DNA of 64,000 nucleotides, taken from NCBI GenBank assembly GCA_047528285.1, contig CP180022.1:434001-498000 (forward strand), given 5' to 3'. Positions 10,415 to 19,615 of the stretch are shown here, piece by piece. Positions within the stretch are counted from its first letter, which is position 1; every line of letters begins with the position of its first letter. Source of the stretch: G047528285 sp047528285. GTDB lineage: Bacteria; Pseudomonadota; Gammaproteobacteria; Enterobacterales; Enterobacteriaceae. Under the pieces are notes generated by a model, which had not been told where the DNA came from, made no database searches, and saw only the letters and a program-made list of their open reading frames with translations. The position numbers were made by a program, and so were the translations under genes.

Positions 10415-11704
10415 CTATGCTCTCGTACTTAATGCTGCCAAGTGAGCAAAAAAGTCAGGGAAGGTTTTAGAGGTACATTGTGGATCAAGAATAGTTATCG
10501 GCGTATCAGATAACCCCAGCAATGAGAAGCACATCGCCATACGGTGATCATTATAAGTACTGATGCTTGCGCTAATTAGTTTAGCAGGCGGAATAATTTT
10601 TAGATAATCCTTTCCCTCTATTACAATCGCACCAACTTTGCGCAACTCAGTAGCCATCGCCCTCAATCGGTCGGTCTCTTTACTGCGCCAGTTGGCGATA
10701 TTGCGCAACGTAGTTGTTCCATCGCCGGCAAACAGCGCAACGATGGCTGCGGTCATAGCTGCATCTGGAATATGATTCATATCCATATCAATGGCATGAA
10801 GCGTAGCGCGGCTGCATTCGATATAATTATTACCCCAGCGAATGTTTGCGCCCATTTTTTTCAACACGTCAGCAAAACGGATATCCCCTTGTACGCTATA
10901 GCGACCTATGCCGTTTACTCGAACAGTACCGCCGCGGATTGCTGCCGCTGCAAGAAAGTACGAAGCGCTAGAAGCGTCCCCTTCAACAAGATAATCTCCC
11001 GGCGATCGGTATACGCTGTTGCCGATGAGATTAAATACTTGATAATTTTCGTGGCGGACTTCAATACCAAAGCTTTTCATTAACGCTAGGGTGATATCGA
11101 TGTAAGGACGGGATACCAATTTACCTTTAATGCGAATGCGACTATCCTGTTTCGCCATCGGTGCCATCATTAATAATGCTGTAAGAAATTGGCTCGAGAC
11201 ACTACCATCGACGGTAATATCGCAACCTAGATATCCGCCGTGCAAAAGTAATGGCGGATAATGCTCATGTTCTAAATAATTGATTTGTGCTCCACCTTGG
11301 CGTAGAGCATCTACTAGATGACCGATAGGTCGCTCTTTCATCCGCGATTCCCCGGTCAGGGTCATGTGGTGTGATTGAATAGATAGCATGGCTGCTAGTG
11401 GACGCATGGCGGTGCCTGCATTTCCGAGAAACAACGTCATCCCATCAGGTGGATTCAACGGGCCACCAAGGCCATGAATTTCACAACTACGACGGTCTGC
11501 TGAGAGGCTATATTTTATACCAATCTGTCTTAAAGCAATCAGCATATAACGGACATCGTCGCTGTCAAGCAGATTGGTCAGACGTGTGGTACCGATAGCC
11601 TGTGCCGCCAATAACAAAGCCCGATTGGATACACTCTTTGAACCCGGTAAATTGACTATACCATCAACATACTCAATAGGATTAATGGTTAAGGAATCCT
11701 TCAT
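10415..11704 (-). CDS. aroA: 3-phosphoshikimate 1-carboxyvinyltransferase (EPSP synthase)
   Basis: Joins PEP to shikimate-3-phosphate in the shikimate pathway toward chorismate and aromatic amino acids. From the chosen start (MKDSLTINP) the protein has 429 residues (E. coli 427). I rejected longer in-frame starts because they lack similarity and this ATG has a GGAGA Shine-Dalgarno at good spacing. Active-site blocks are present: PGSKSVSNR (Lys22), FLGNAGTAMRPL, KERPIGHL, NHIPDAAM (the catalytic Asp), KETDRLRAMATEL and YNDHRMAMCFS. The gene sits downstream of serC as in the enterobacterial serC-aroA operon, with a 222-bp gap. The glycine of the NAGTAMRP motif is wild type. No lesion is seen. 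Confidence 0.97.
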   Translation of the reverse strand: MKDSLTINPIEYVDGIVNLPGSKSVSNRALLLAAQAIGTTRLTNLLDSDDVRYMLIALRQIGIKYSLSADRRSCEIHGLGGPLNPPDGMTLFLGNAGTAMRPLAAMLSIQSHHMTLTGESRMKERPIGHLVDALRQGGAQINYLEHEHYPPLLLHGGYLGCDITVDGSVSSQFLTALLMMAPMAKQDSRIRIKGKLVSRPYIDITLALMKSFGIEVRHENYQVFNLIGNSVYRSPGDYLVEGDASSASYFLAAAAIRGGTVRVNGIGRYSVQGDIRFADVLKKMGANIRWGNNYIECSRATLHAIDMDMNHIPDAAMTAAIVALFAGDGTTTLRNIANWRSKETDRLRAMATELRKVGAIVIEGKDYLKIIPPAKLISASISTYNDHRMAMCFSLLGLSDTPITILDPQCTSKTFPDFFAHLAALSTRA

Positions 11705-11926
11705 GTATAACATCTTCTCCAAAAGAATAACACTTGACGCTGACATCAAGATAACTCAGCAACAATCAGTTACAAAAGGCATCTTAGTCATTTTCAGGAA
11801 AATTTTGTGATACATATTATCACCTATCCTGATTATTCTTTATCCATACTATCCTACCAAGCTTAAAAAAAAGAAAAAACGATCAAATATATAGCAACTC
11901 GGAGATACCCAATGCCGTTTCTAGCG

Positions 11927-13012
11927 TCAACCGTGACGACGGGCAAACAAAAGCATAAAATCAACCAACGTTTCTACACCTTTTAGTGGCATAGCATTAT
12001 ATAACGATGCACGCATCCCTCCCACCAACCGATGTCCCTTCAAAGCATGCAAACCGGCATCCTGTGATTCTTTTAAAAAAAGCTTATCAAGTTTGTAATC
12101 CGCCAATTGAAACGGTATATTCATACGCGAACGGTTAACAGGGGCAACGGTATTGCAATAAAAATCACTCTTGTCGATGGTACGATAAAGCAAAGAAGCC
12201 TTGGCCTGGTTGCGTTTATCCATTTCCGCCAAACCACCCTGGTTTTTTAGCCATTTAAATACTAACCCAGAAAGATACCAGGCAAATGTCGGTGGCGTAT
12301 TAAACATCGAATTATTTTTGGCTAGAATACTGTAATTGAGAATGGAGGGTAGTGCTTTGTGCCCACGACCCAGTAAATTTTCCCGTACAATGACCAGCGT
12401 AAGCCCGGCCGGCCCGATATTTTTCTGTGCGCCTGTGTATATTACTCCAAAACGGCTTACATCTATCGGGTGCGATAAAATTGTGGAAGAAAAATCTGCC
12501 ACTACCACACGATCGCTGAAATCTGGCAAATCATAGATAGCAACACCATCTATGGTTTCGTTTGGGCAATAGTGTAAATAAGCACTATCGGAAGATAAGA
12601 CCCACTCACACATCGGTTTGATAGCTCGCAGGCCGTCTATTTTAGTAGCGACATCGATAATCCGTGGCTTACAATACTTCCGTGCTTCTTTTATTGCACT
12701 GTGCGCCCAATAGCCGCTATCAACATAATCAGCACTTGCGGCCTCCCCAAGCAGATTCATAGGCACCGCTGCGAATTGCGCGCGCGCTCCGCCTTGGCAA
12801 AACAAAACCTTATAATTATCAGGAATTCCTAATAATTCACGCAAATCTAATTCAGAAGATCGCGCCATCGCAATAAATTCCTTACTGCGATGACTGACTT
12901 CCATAACCGATTTTCCCAAGCCATCCCAATTACACAAATCTTTCTCTGCTTTGCGCAAAACTTCTACCGGAAGCATTGCCGGTCCAGCACTAAAATTAAA
13001 TACCTGACTCAT
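11927..13012 (-). CDS. serC: Phosphoserine aminotransferase
   Basis: PLP enzyme of serine synthesis; it also makes 4-phosphohydroxythreonine for the PdxJ-dependent PLP route. The product has 361 residues (E. coli 362). The N-terminus NFSAGPAMLP and the PLP-lysine motif YTGAQKNIGPAGL near residue 198 are intact, as is the GGMRASLYNA C-terminal block. It is followed by aroA. Because pdxJ is a fossil about 1 kb away, the vitamin B6 role of SerC is probably obsolete here, leaving serine synthesis (inference). A weak TAAG-type SD precedes the ATG. Confidence 0.96.
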   Translation of the reverse strand: MSQVFNFSAGPAMLPVEVLRKAEKDLCNWDGLGKSVMEVSHRSKEFIAMARSSELDLRELLGIPDNYKVLFCQGGARAQFAAVPMNLLGEAASADYVDSGYWAHSAIKEARKYCKPRIIDVATKIDGLRAIKPMCEWVLSSDSAYLHYCPNETIDGVAIYDLPDFSDRVVVADFSSTILSHPIDVSRFGVIYTGAQKNIGPAGLTLVIVRENLLGRGHKALPSILNYSILAKNNSMFNTPPTFAWYLSGLVFKWLKNQGGLAEMDKRNQAKASLLYRTIDKSDFYCNTVAPVNRSRMNIPFQLADYKLDKLFLKESQDAGLHALKGHRLVGGMRASLYNAMPLKGVETLVDFMLLFARRHG

Positions 13013-13049
13013 TTTTTCTTACCACAATTTACCGACTAATATTACGATA

Positions 13050-13430
13050 TAATGTACCAGGATTTTTAATCCTTCCACTAATCAATCGAATCACCTAATT
13101 CTTAAGAGCATACATCGAATCCGTGAAGAAAATATCGTATTATAGAAATTTACCATTGATAAAAAGTGATCTTTTAAAGATCTTATTCTAAGAACAGATG
13201 AGGCATCGGAGACTCAATATCTGTTTCCAAATTCAGATTTAGCATACTTAGATTCATGTTTGAAGAAACTTTATGGATGAATTCTCTATCCAATGTTGTA
13301 TCGGTGGATATATTTATTATAAATCAGCCAATGCGCGATGCGTAGCAAAACTATTCTATCCTCGGCGCTAGAATAATAGCCTAAATACTACTTGTTTTAC
13401 TAAAAATTGCGTTAATTTTATTCCTATGCT
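13050..13430 (-). pseudogene. acpS: Possible acpS remnant
   Basis: On the minus strand, downstream of the pdxJ fossil, a stretch aligns weakly with the AcpS N-terminal region (pattern RxG....A..R.L.D around 13330-13390) and less clearly further on. The support is mostly positional: enterobacteria have pdxJ-acpS order. The rest of the spacer up to serC shows nothing nameable. Confidence 0.22.
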
Positions 13431-13464
13431 AGGAATCGCTTTAAAAAAGTTCCTATATTTAATC

Positions 13465-14310
13465 CCAACGAATACTAATGTTCTGCACGCCCACAACCGA
13501 CGCGCACACTAATCCGGAAGATATTCTTGATAATCAACAAAACACCCTTTTAGGGTCTAAATCCGAAATTATATCGATCGTAATATAGAAGACTTACAAT
13601 CCAGAAACATCGAACGTGGAATTTATGTTCTGATTGTTATAATCGCCAGCTCAAGCAGTCAACAATCTGAATTCCGATAAACATCATAGAAATTCATCTT
13701 ATATTTCCAATTATTTAAGTCGAAGCACACAAGCACTGTTTGAAATCTTTGAATGCGATCTCAAGAATTATATTCTTGTAAAGGTTCTTAGTTTTTCCGG
13801 GCTGTTTCACAAAAAGACCCAACATCCCATCCTAGATATGATAAAGGCTATCTACGCAACAACTAGAAAATAAACTGTTTCCTACAATTTTTGGCCTTTG
13901 ATCCTTATCAGAAAGCTAATCTCCGATGATTTACGTTGTATTATTGACATTGAGCCATAACACAACATTTTATCTCGTTCAAAATCCATTCATAATTTCA
14001 ACGTGGCACTTAAAAGGGACGGATTACCGAACTTTTACATAATTGCATGTTAGAATATGTAAATATTTTGCTTCATTGATCCGCAATAATCAGGCGATTG
14101 CTGAAAATCCAAATCTTGGAACTTATTTCATTAACTCTACAACGGAGTTGTTTTAAAAAAAAATACTATAAAGTATGTCAATTCTATTTTTTTACTGGTA
14201 GACTGGCGATCCTCTCTGCGAAAGAGGAGAGTCCAGCGAATTAATACGCTGGATCAAGACTGTAAAGAAGCACAGAGGATCAATATCTCCTAGCATCTAT
14301 ACGCCTTCTG
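13465..14310 (-). pseudogene. pdxJ: pdxJ fossil (pyridoxine 5'-phosphate synthase)
   Basis: Collinear, frame-shifted remnants of PdxJ are visible on the minus strand. Near 14275-14296 the frame reads LGDIDPL, matching LGVNIDHI. A DP pair follows near 14250. Near 14210-14222 another frame reads RREDRQ, matching the phosphate-binding LREDRRH. Near 13640-13680, FIGIQIVDC matches FIEIHTGC and LELAIIT matches QELARIA. Near 13490-13510 a GRA...GL pattern matches the C-terminal GRAVMTGL. Internal deletions and stops are frequent. The order era-recO-pdxJ is that of enterobacteria. Loss would remove the condensing step of the DXP-dependent PLP pathway. Confidence 0.7.
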
Positions 14311-14319
14311 TATCTCAGA

Positions 14320-15112
14320 TTTCAGGAATATCAGATATTTATCTCCGATAGGAGATCTAATGCTATCAAAAAAATAATCATTGAGAACCATCATATGGTT
14401 TAATCGGTAAAAAAGTTGATTTTTGTACATTAAGCAGATCTAGTATCTCTAAAGTTAGAGGCTTCTAACCTACCAGATTTTTCAAAAAGCATTTTATATC
14501 CGCAGTTAAACTATAAGATTCCAATAGAAATATAATTTATTGCAATAAATGTATAGATATACATAGTCTAGATGATCAAGTTTCGGTATAGGTTTAGACG
14601 ATACATTGAATAATAACTAAAAATGCTATAGAACATTATTTCAATCTCTAAAAATAGATTTTCTGATCTAAGAAAATCGATAATTGTGCAATAAAACTAT
14701 CATAATTACCGTTTAACAGGTATAGAGAAGAAAAATAATCCCCGCATATCATCCTACCTCTATGTAAACATAGAGTGCTTTTAATTTATTAGTTCAATTT
14801 TCATAAAATACAGAAAAATCTACATTCTGTTATAAATAAAAAATTTTAATAATTATTAAAATATAAATCACTACAAAGATCACCTAGTTAACCAAAACCT
14901 TTGCAAGACAAATTCATCGCGGAAAAATTCTTTATCTTGCCCTAGTCTTCCTCAGACGAAGGGGGCAACAGTGGTATATAAATTTTAACTACGCCTCTTA
15001 CCAGCATCCACATGCTATCCTTGATGTTCTTAAAAACTTCATAAAAAATCTAGTAATTTCAGTGCAATCTGACTTCCAACCAGTCTCTACCTAAGACAGA
15101 ATTTACCTACAG
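14320..15112 (-). pseudogene. recO: Probable recO fossil
   Basis: Immediately downstream of era, where enterobacteria have recO, minus-strand frames near 15000-15070 give a loose match to the RecO N-terminal OB-fold: an ETxxRxFM stretch for ETSLML, then WMLVRGV for RLVAKGV and a trailing proline/leucine-rich piece. Near 14320 a FLKSE stretch may match the C-terminal PLKSREL. Many stops and indels are present. The identification rests on position plus weak similarity. RecO normally loads RecA in the RecFOR pathway. Confidence 0.45.
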
Positions 15113-15115
15113 ATT

Positions 15116-16012
15116 CTACACATAACCCATCATGCGCAGACCACATTCATCATCGGCCCAACCCAATTTCACTTTTACCCATAATGCCAGATGTACTCGT
15201 GTTTTAAACATGGCTTCCATATCCTGCCGAGCCTTAATTCCGATCGTCTTGATCTTTGCGCCATTATTTCCAATAACTATTTTCTTCTGGCCAGCGCGCT
15301 CTACTAAAATTAGTCCGTGTATATCATACTCACCACGGTCGTTAGTCGCATAGTGCTCAATTTCTACCGTAACGGAATAAGGAAGTTCATCGTCTAAAAA
15401 ATATATTAGCTTGTCACGTATGATTTCCGATGCCATAAAAAGCTCAGAACGATCGGTAATTTGATCTTTTGAAAAATAGTGCTTTGCCGCTGGCAACGCC
15501 TTGCGCACAATACTAGATAAAATATCGACATGCATACCGTTTTTAGCACAGAGAGGCACAATGTCATAAAAATGCATCTTCTGATTGAGAAAGTGAATAT
15601 ATGGTAGCAATTTCTCCTTGTCATAAATATTATCTACTTTATTGATTGCCAAGATAACGGGGCAACTAATATCACGTAGTTTGTTGATTACCATTTCATC
15701 ATCCGGCATCCAGTAAATTCCTTCTACCACAAAAATCACAATCTCCACATTACCGATGGAATTGCTGGCAGCATAATTCATCAAACGATTAATCGCCCGT
15801 TTTTCTTCAAAATGTAACCCCGGTGTATCTATATAAATAGCCTGGTAAAGTCCATCAGTGTTGATCCCAACAATACAGTGACGAGTGGTTTGGGGTTTAT
15901 GCGAAGTAATAGAGACCTTCTGTCCTAACAACTGATTCAGCAGCGTAGATTTTCCGACATTCGCCCGCCCTACTATCGCCAACTGACCACAATAGGTCTT
16001 CTGTTCGCTCAT
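15116..16012 (-). CDS. era: GTPase Era
   Basis: Essential GTPase that binds the 3' end of 16S rRNA and checks 30S assembly. It has 298 residues (E. coli 301). The G domain has G1 GRANVGKST at 14-22, G3 DTPG, G4 NKVD and a diverged G5 (CAK in place of SAE). The C-terminal KH domain carries GNNGAKIKTIG. Its ATG overlaps the rnc stop (ATGA), so it is probably translationally coupled to rnc, as in the E. coli rnc-era operon. The protein ends a few residues early compared with E. coli. Downstream recO is decayed. Confidence 0.96.
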   Translation of the reverse strand: MSEQKTYCGQLAIVGRANVGKSTLLNQLLGQKVSITSHKPQTTRHCIVGINTDGLYQAIYIDTPGLHFEEKRAINRLMNYAASNSIGNVEIVIFVVEGIYWMPDDEMVINKLRDISCPVILAINKVDNIYDKEKLLPYIHFLNQKMHFYDIVPLCAKNGMHVDILSSIVRKALPAAKHYFSKDQITDRSELFMASEIIRDKLIYFLDDELPYSVTVEIEHYATNDRGEYDIHGLILVERAGQKKIVIGNNGAKIKTIGIKARQDMEAMFKTRVHLALWVKVKLGWADDECGLRMMGYV

Positions 16013-16689
16013 TTAAACTCCAATAATTTAAGTGCTTTTTCTGCTGCAACTTGCTCGGCTTTGCGACGGCTTGAGCCATCTCCAAATACTGGCTGTATTA
16101 GCCCGCTAACCTGACAATTTACAATAAATTTCAAATTGTGCGCCTTTCCGCGCATCTGTAAAAGCAGATAGGTGGGCAGAGGAAAATGAAGTCTCTGAAG
16201 ATATTCCTGCAACCGAGTCTTCGGATCTTTTTGTTTATCGCCTGGACTAATTTTATCCAACCGGATGAAATACCAGTCTAGGATCTGTTTTTCAACGGTT
16301 TGGATATCGCTATCTAAGAACACCCCCCCGATCAACGCTTCAACCGTGTTGGCTAAAATTGATTCGCGGTAGCAACCGCCGTTTTTTAGCTCACCAGATC
16401 CAAGACGCAAACATTCTCCAAGTCCAATTTCTCTAGCTATTTCTGCAAGCGTTTTCCCGCATACCAGCGCCGCGCGCATCCGGCTCATATCACCTTCGTC
16501 AATGCAGGGAAATCGCTGATAAAGCGCATTTGCAATGACAAAACTTAATATAGAATCACCTAAAAATTCCAGCCGCTCATTGTGTTCGCTGTTGGCGCTT
16601 CGGTGCGTTAACGATTGTAATAAAAGATCGCGTTGTTTAAAAAAATAGCCTAGTTTTTTCTGCAACTTTTTTAATAAAATAGAATTCAT
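16009..16689 (-). CDS. rnc: Ribonuclease III
   Basis: Double-strand-specific endoribonuclease that processes rRNA precursors and mRNAs. From the chosen ATG (MNSILLKKLQ) it has 226 residues, the E. coli length; a possible upstream TTG start has no similarity. The signature ERLEFLGDSIL with the catalytic acidic residues and TVEALIGGVFLDSD are intact, and the C-terminal dsRBD (GSSRRKAEQVAAEKAL) is present. The SD is weak (GAG 13 bases upstream). It overlaps era by four bases. Confidence 0.96.
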   Translation of the reverse strand: MNSILLKKLQKKLGYFFKQRDLLLQSLTHRSANSEHNERLEFLGDSILSFVIANALYQRFPCIDEGDMSRMRAALVCGKTLAEIAREIGLGECLRLGSGELKNGGCYRESILANTVEALIGGVFLDSDIQTVEKQILDWYFIRLDKISPGDKQKDPKTRLQEYLQRLHFPLPTYLLLQMRGKAHNLKFIVNCQVSGLIQPVFGDGSSRRKAEQVAAEKALKLLEFK

Positions 16690-16872
16690 TTGTAACAAAC
16701 AACTCAAGTATGCGTCAAAATAGAAAAAAATAAAAAAACCTTTGGATCTGCACGTCTATATAAAATTTTCTCGTTTACAGAGAATTCATAAAAGAACCTA
16801 GACTTTTTTATCTGAAAGATAATTCTATATCAATAAGCATTGATAAGCACAAGAATATGCCTCTCTAAAAAA

Positions 16873-17799
16873 TTAATGAATATAGCCAATGCGGCTTAAG
16901 CGTATACTAGTCGAAAAAAAACCTTTTTGTTTATCGATGCTAATCCATATGGCCATTGCTTTCCCCACTAGATTTTTTTCTGGTACAAATCCCCAATAAC
17001 GACTATCAGCACTGTTATCACGGTTATCACCCATCATAAAATATTCTCCGTTTGGCACAACCCACTCAGCTAACGGGCTACCCGGTTGACGATAATAAAT
17101 CCTCAAGGGTTCGTGTTGCCCCGGCACCGTCAGTACGTTGTGCACCGCCCCATCCAACGACTCTTTTCGCTGCAACAGAGGGATTCCATCGTTCACCTGA
17201 CTATCAGGGGGCACTTGCAGGAAAAAACTTCTATCTTGACCTTTTTCAGTCAAATTAAAGATCTGTATAAAATTGCTTGGGGCAAGATCGCTATAGATGA
17301 TCGGTAATTCCATTGCACAGCTCTTCCCATTAGTGCAACTAGGTTGTAACTTTACTTGCTTATTAACCGGGTCGTAAATAACCCGATCACCCGGTAGCCC
17401 TACAACTCGTTTAATATAATCTAAACCGGGATTCAGTGGATATTTGAAAACAACAACATCACCGCGTTTAGGATGGCCGGTTTTAATAAGGGTAGTCTGA
17501 GTAATCGGTTCTTTAATACCATAAGCAAATTTTTTTACCAAAATAAAATCGCCAACCAATAGCGATGGCATCATCGATCCTGAGGGAATTTGATACGGCT
17601 CAAAAACAAATGAACGCATCAAAAAAACTAATAATAACATAGGAAAAATTGAGGCGAAAATCTCAATCCAGTACCAATTATGGGTATTCTTAAAAACGAT
17701 CTCATTGCCGCTTCTCGCCAGTTTAAAGCGGTCTATACACCAGATGAATCCGGTGATGAACGTAGCTATTGTCAAAATCAGGGAAAATATATTAACCAT
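16873..17799 (-). CDS. lepB: Signal peptidase I
   Basis: Inner-membrane serine/lysine protease that removes signal peptides from exported proteins. It has 308 residues (E. coli 324). Two N-terminal membrane segments lie at roughly residues 3-22 and 50-70. The catalytic Ser is in PSGSMMPSLL and the catalytic Lys in VVFKYPLNPGLDYIKRVVG, with GDNRDNSADSRYWGFVP near the C-terminus. A good SD (GAGGAAA) precedes the ATG. It lies 25 bp downstream of lepA as in E. coli and is probably co-transcribed with it; a 183-bp gap follows before rnc. Retention fits with the kept SecDF-YajC. Confidence 0.96.
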   Translation of the reverse strand: MVNIFSLILTIATFITGFIWCIDRFKLARSGNEIVFKNTHNWYWIEIFASIFPMLLLVFLMRSFVFEPYQIPSGSMMPSLLVGDFILVKKFAYGIKEPITQTTLIKTGHPKRGDVVVFKYPLNPGLDYIKRVVGLPGDRVIYDPVNKQVKLQPSCTNGKSCAMELPIIYSDLAPSNFIQIFNLTEKGQDRSFFLQVPPDSQVNDGIPLLQRKESLDGAVHNVLTVPGQHEPLRIYYRQPGSPLAEWVVPNGEYFMMGDNRDNSADSRYWGFVPEKNLVGKAMAIWISIDKQKGFFSTSIRLSRIGYIH

Positions 17800-17824
17800 G
17801 TAATTTCCTCAAACTTATTTCCTG

Positions 17825-19615
17825 CTATTTATCAACATGCAGAAGCGCTAGAAATGCTTCTGGCGGGAGCTCAACATTACCCACCTTCTTCATACGTTTT
17901 TTACCTTCTTTTTGTTTTTTTAACAGTTTTTTCTTACGAAGAACATCCCCACCATAGCACTTTGCTAGCACGTTTTTACGCAGTTGCTTGACGGTAGAAC
18001 GAGCAATAATCTGGTTGCCGATAGCCGCCTGAATGGGGATATCAAACTGTTGACGCGGGATTAGTTCCTGAAGTTTATTGACAAATTTTTTGCCACGATA
18101 TAACGCGTTATCCCGATGAGTAATCAATGCCAGAGAATCGATTCGCTCTCCTTTAATCAACACATCAACCCGCACCATATCCGAATACTGAAAACTCTTG
18201 AAGCTATAATCCAAGGAGGCATAACCTCGAGAGGTAGATTTTAGCCTATCAAAAAAATCCAGCACAACTTCCGCCATGGGGATATCATAGATTAATTCTA
18301 CCTGATTGCCGTGATAAACCATATTAGTTTGGACGCCACGCTTTTCGATACACATGGTGATGACACTGCCTAAATAGATTTTTGGCAACAGTATACGGCA
18401 TTCAGCTATAGGTTCCCGAAGTTCAGCAATATTACTTACCTTAGGCAGTTTAGCCGGGCTATCTACGTATACCGTATTGTTATCGGTCATCAACACTTCA
18501 TAAATTACCGTCGGAGCGGTAGTGATGAGATCGAGATCATATTCACGCTCCAACCGCTCCTGGATAATTTCCATATGCAACAAACCGAGAAAACCGCAAC
18601 GAAAGCCAACCCCTAGCGCAGGAGAAATCTCAGGCTCATAGAATAATGAAGCATCGTTTAAACTTAACTTGCTGAAAGCATCGTAAAACGATTTATAGTC
18701 ATCAGCCCTCATCGGAAACAGACCGGCGTAGACTTGCGGTTTTACTTTCTTAAAACCAGGTAGCATCTTATCTGCTGCTTGCCCCACAAGCGTCAAGGTG
18801 TCACCAACCGGTGCTCCGTGAATATCTTTAATAGCGCAGACCAACCACCCAACCTCTCCGCAGTTAAGCACATCACGATCAATACGTTTCGGGGTAAATA
18901 TGCCAAGACGATCAACATCGTAAGATTGACCAAGGCTCATTACCTGGATTTTATCCCCTTTGTGCAGCGTGCCATTTTTAATGCGCACAAGCGATACCAC
19001 ACCTAAATAATTATCAAACCAGGAGTCAATAATCAGCGCCTGTAGCGATGCGGTTGGATTCCCCTTTGGGAAAGGAATATCACGTACTAACCGTTCAAGT
19101 ACATCAGATACTCCTACCCCACTTTTCGCTGAACAACGAACTGCGTCGGTAATATCAAGTCCGATAATATCTTTGATATCTTGTATAACAAGATCTGGCG
19201 CGGCGGCGGGCAAGTCAATTTTATTCAATACTGGCACCACCTTTAAATTCATTTCCATCGCGGTATAATAGTTAGCTAGCGTCTGAGCTTCTACGCCTTG
19301 TCCAGCATCCACTAGTAACAAAGCCCCTTCGCAGGCTGCCAGCGAACGGGATACTTCATAAGAAAAATCCACATGCCCCGGCGTATCAATAAAATTTAAT
19401 TGATAATTTTGACCATCAGACGCTTTATATTCCAAGGTTACATTTTGCGCTTTAATAGTCATCCCGCGTTCGCGTTCTAGATCCATGGAATCTAACACCT
19501 GAGCCCTAATTTCAGATTCACTCAACCCACCACAGATCTGTATCAAACGATCTGACAGCGTCGACTTGCCATGATTTATATGGGCAATAATGGAGAAGTT
19601 ACGTATTTTATTCAT
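17825..19615 (-). CDS. lepA: Elongation factor 4 (LepA), P-loop D14N
   Basis: Translational GTPase that acts on ribosomes during initiation and elongation. From MNKIRNFSII it has 596 residues (E. coli 599); 27 codons of upstream open frame lack similarity and were excluded. G motifs: G1 is AHINHGKST where E. coli has AHIDHGKST, so residue 14 is N not D (codon AAT at 19574-19576). RERGMTIK (G2), DTPGH (G3) and NKID (G4) are normal. The EF4-specific C-terminal domain (TVKQLRKNVLAKCYGGD, KKLLKKQKEGKKRMK) is complete. The P-loop Asp is near-invariant in translational GTPases. It heads the lepA-lepB-rnc-era block; the rse genes that precede lepA in E. coli are not visible upstream. Confidence 0.96.
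   Translation of the reverse strand: MNKIRNFSIIAHINHGKSTLSDRLIQICGGLSESEIRAQVLDSMDLERERGMTIKAQNVTLEYKASDGQNYQLNFIDTPGHVDFSYEVSRSLAACEGALLLVDAGQGVEAQTLANYYTAMEMNLKVVPVLNKIDLPAAAPDLVIQDIKDIIGLDITDAVRCSAKSGVGVSDVLERLVRDIPFPKGNPTASLQALIIDSWFDNYLGVVSLVRIKNGTLHKGDKIQVMSLGQSYDVDRLGIFTPKRIDRDVLNCGEVGWLVCAIKDIHGAPVGDTLTLVGQAADKMLPGFKKVKPQVYAGLFPMRADDYKSFYDAFSKLSLNDASLFYEPEISPALGVGFRCGFLGLLHMEIIQERLEREYDLDLITTAPTVIYEVLMTDNNTVYVDSPAKLPKVSNIAELREPIAECRILLPKIYLGSVITMCIEKRGVQTNMVYHGNQVELIYDIPMAEVVLDFFDRLKSTSRGYASLDYSFKSFQYSDMVRVDVLIKGERIDSLALITHRDNALYRGKKFVNKLQELIPRQQFDIPIQAAIGNQIIARSTVKQLRKNVLAKCYGGDVLRKKKLLKKQKEGKKRMKKVGNVELPPEAFLALLHVDK

Noticed and set aside
14210..14253. GC-rich double hairpin that looked like a small RNA
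   Set aside because: It overlaps codons for the conserved REDR motif of the pdxJ fossil, which explains the GC content better.
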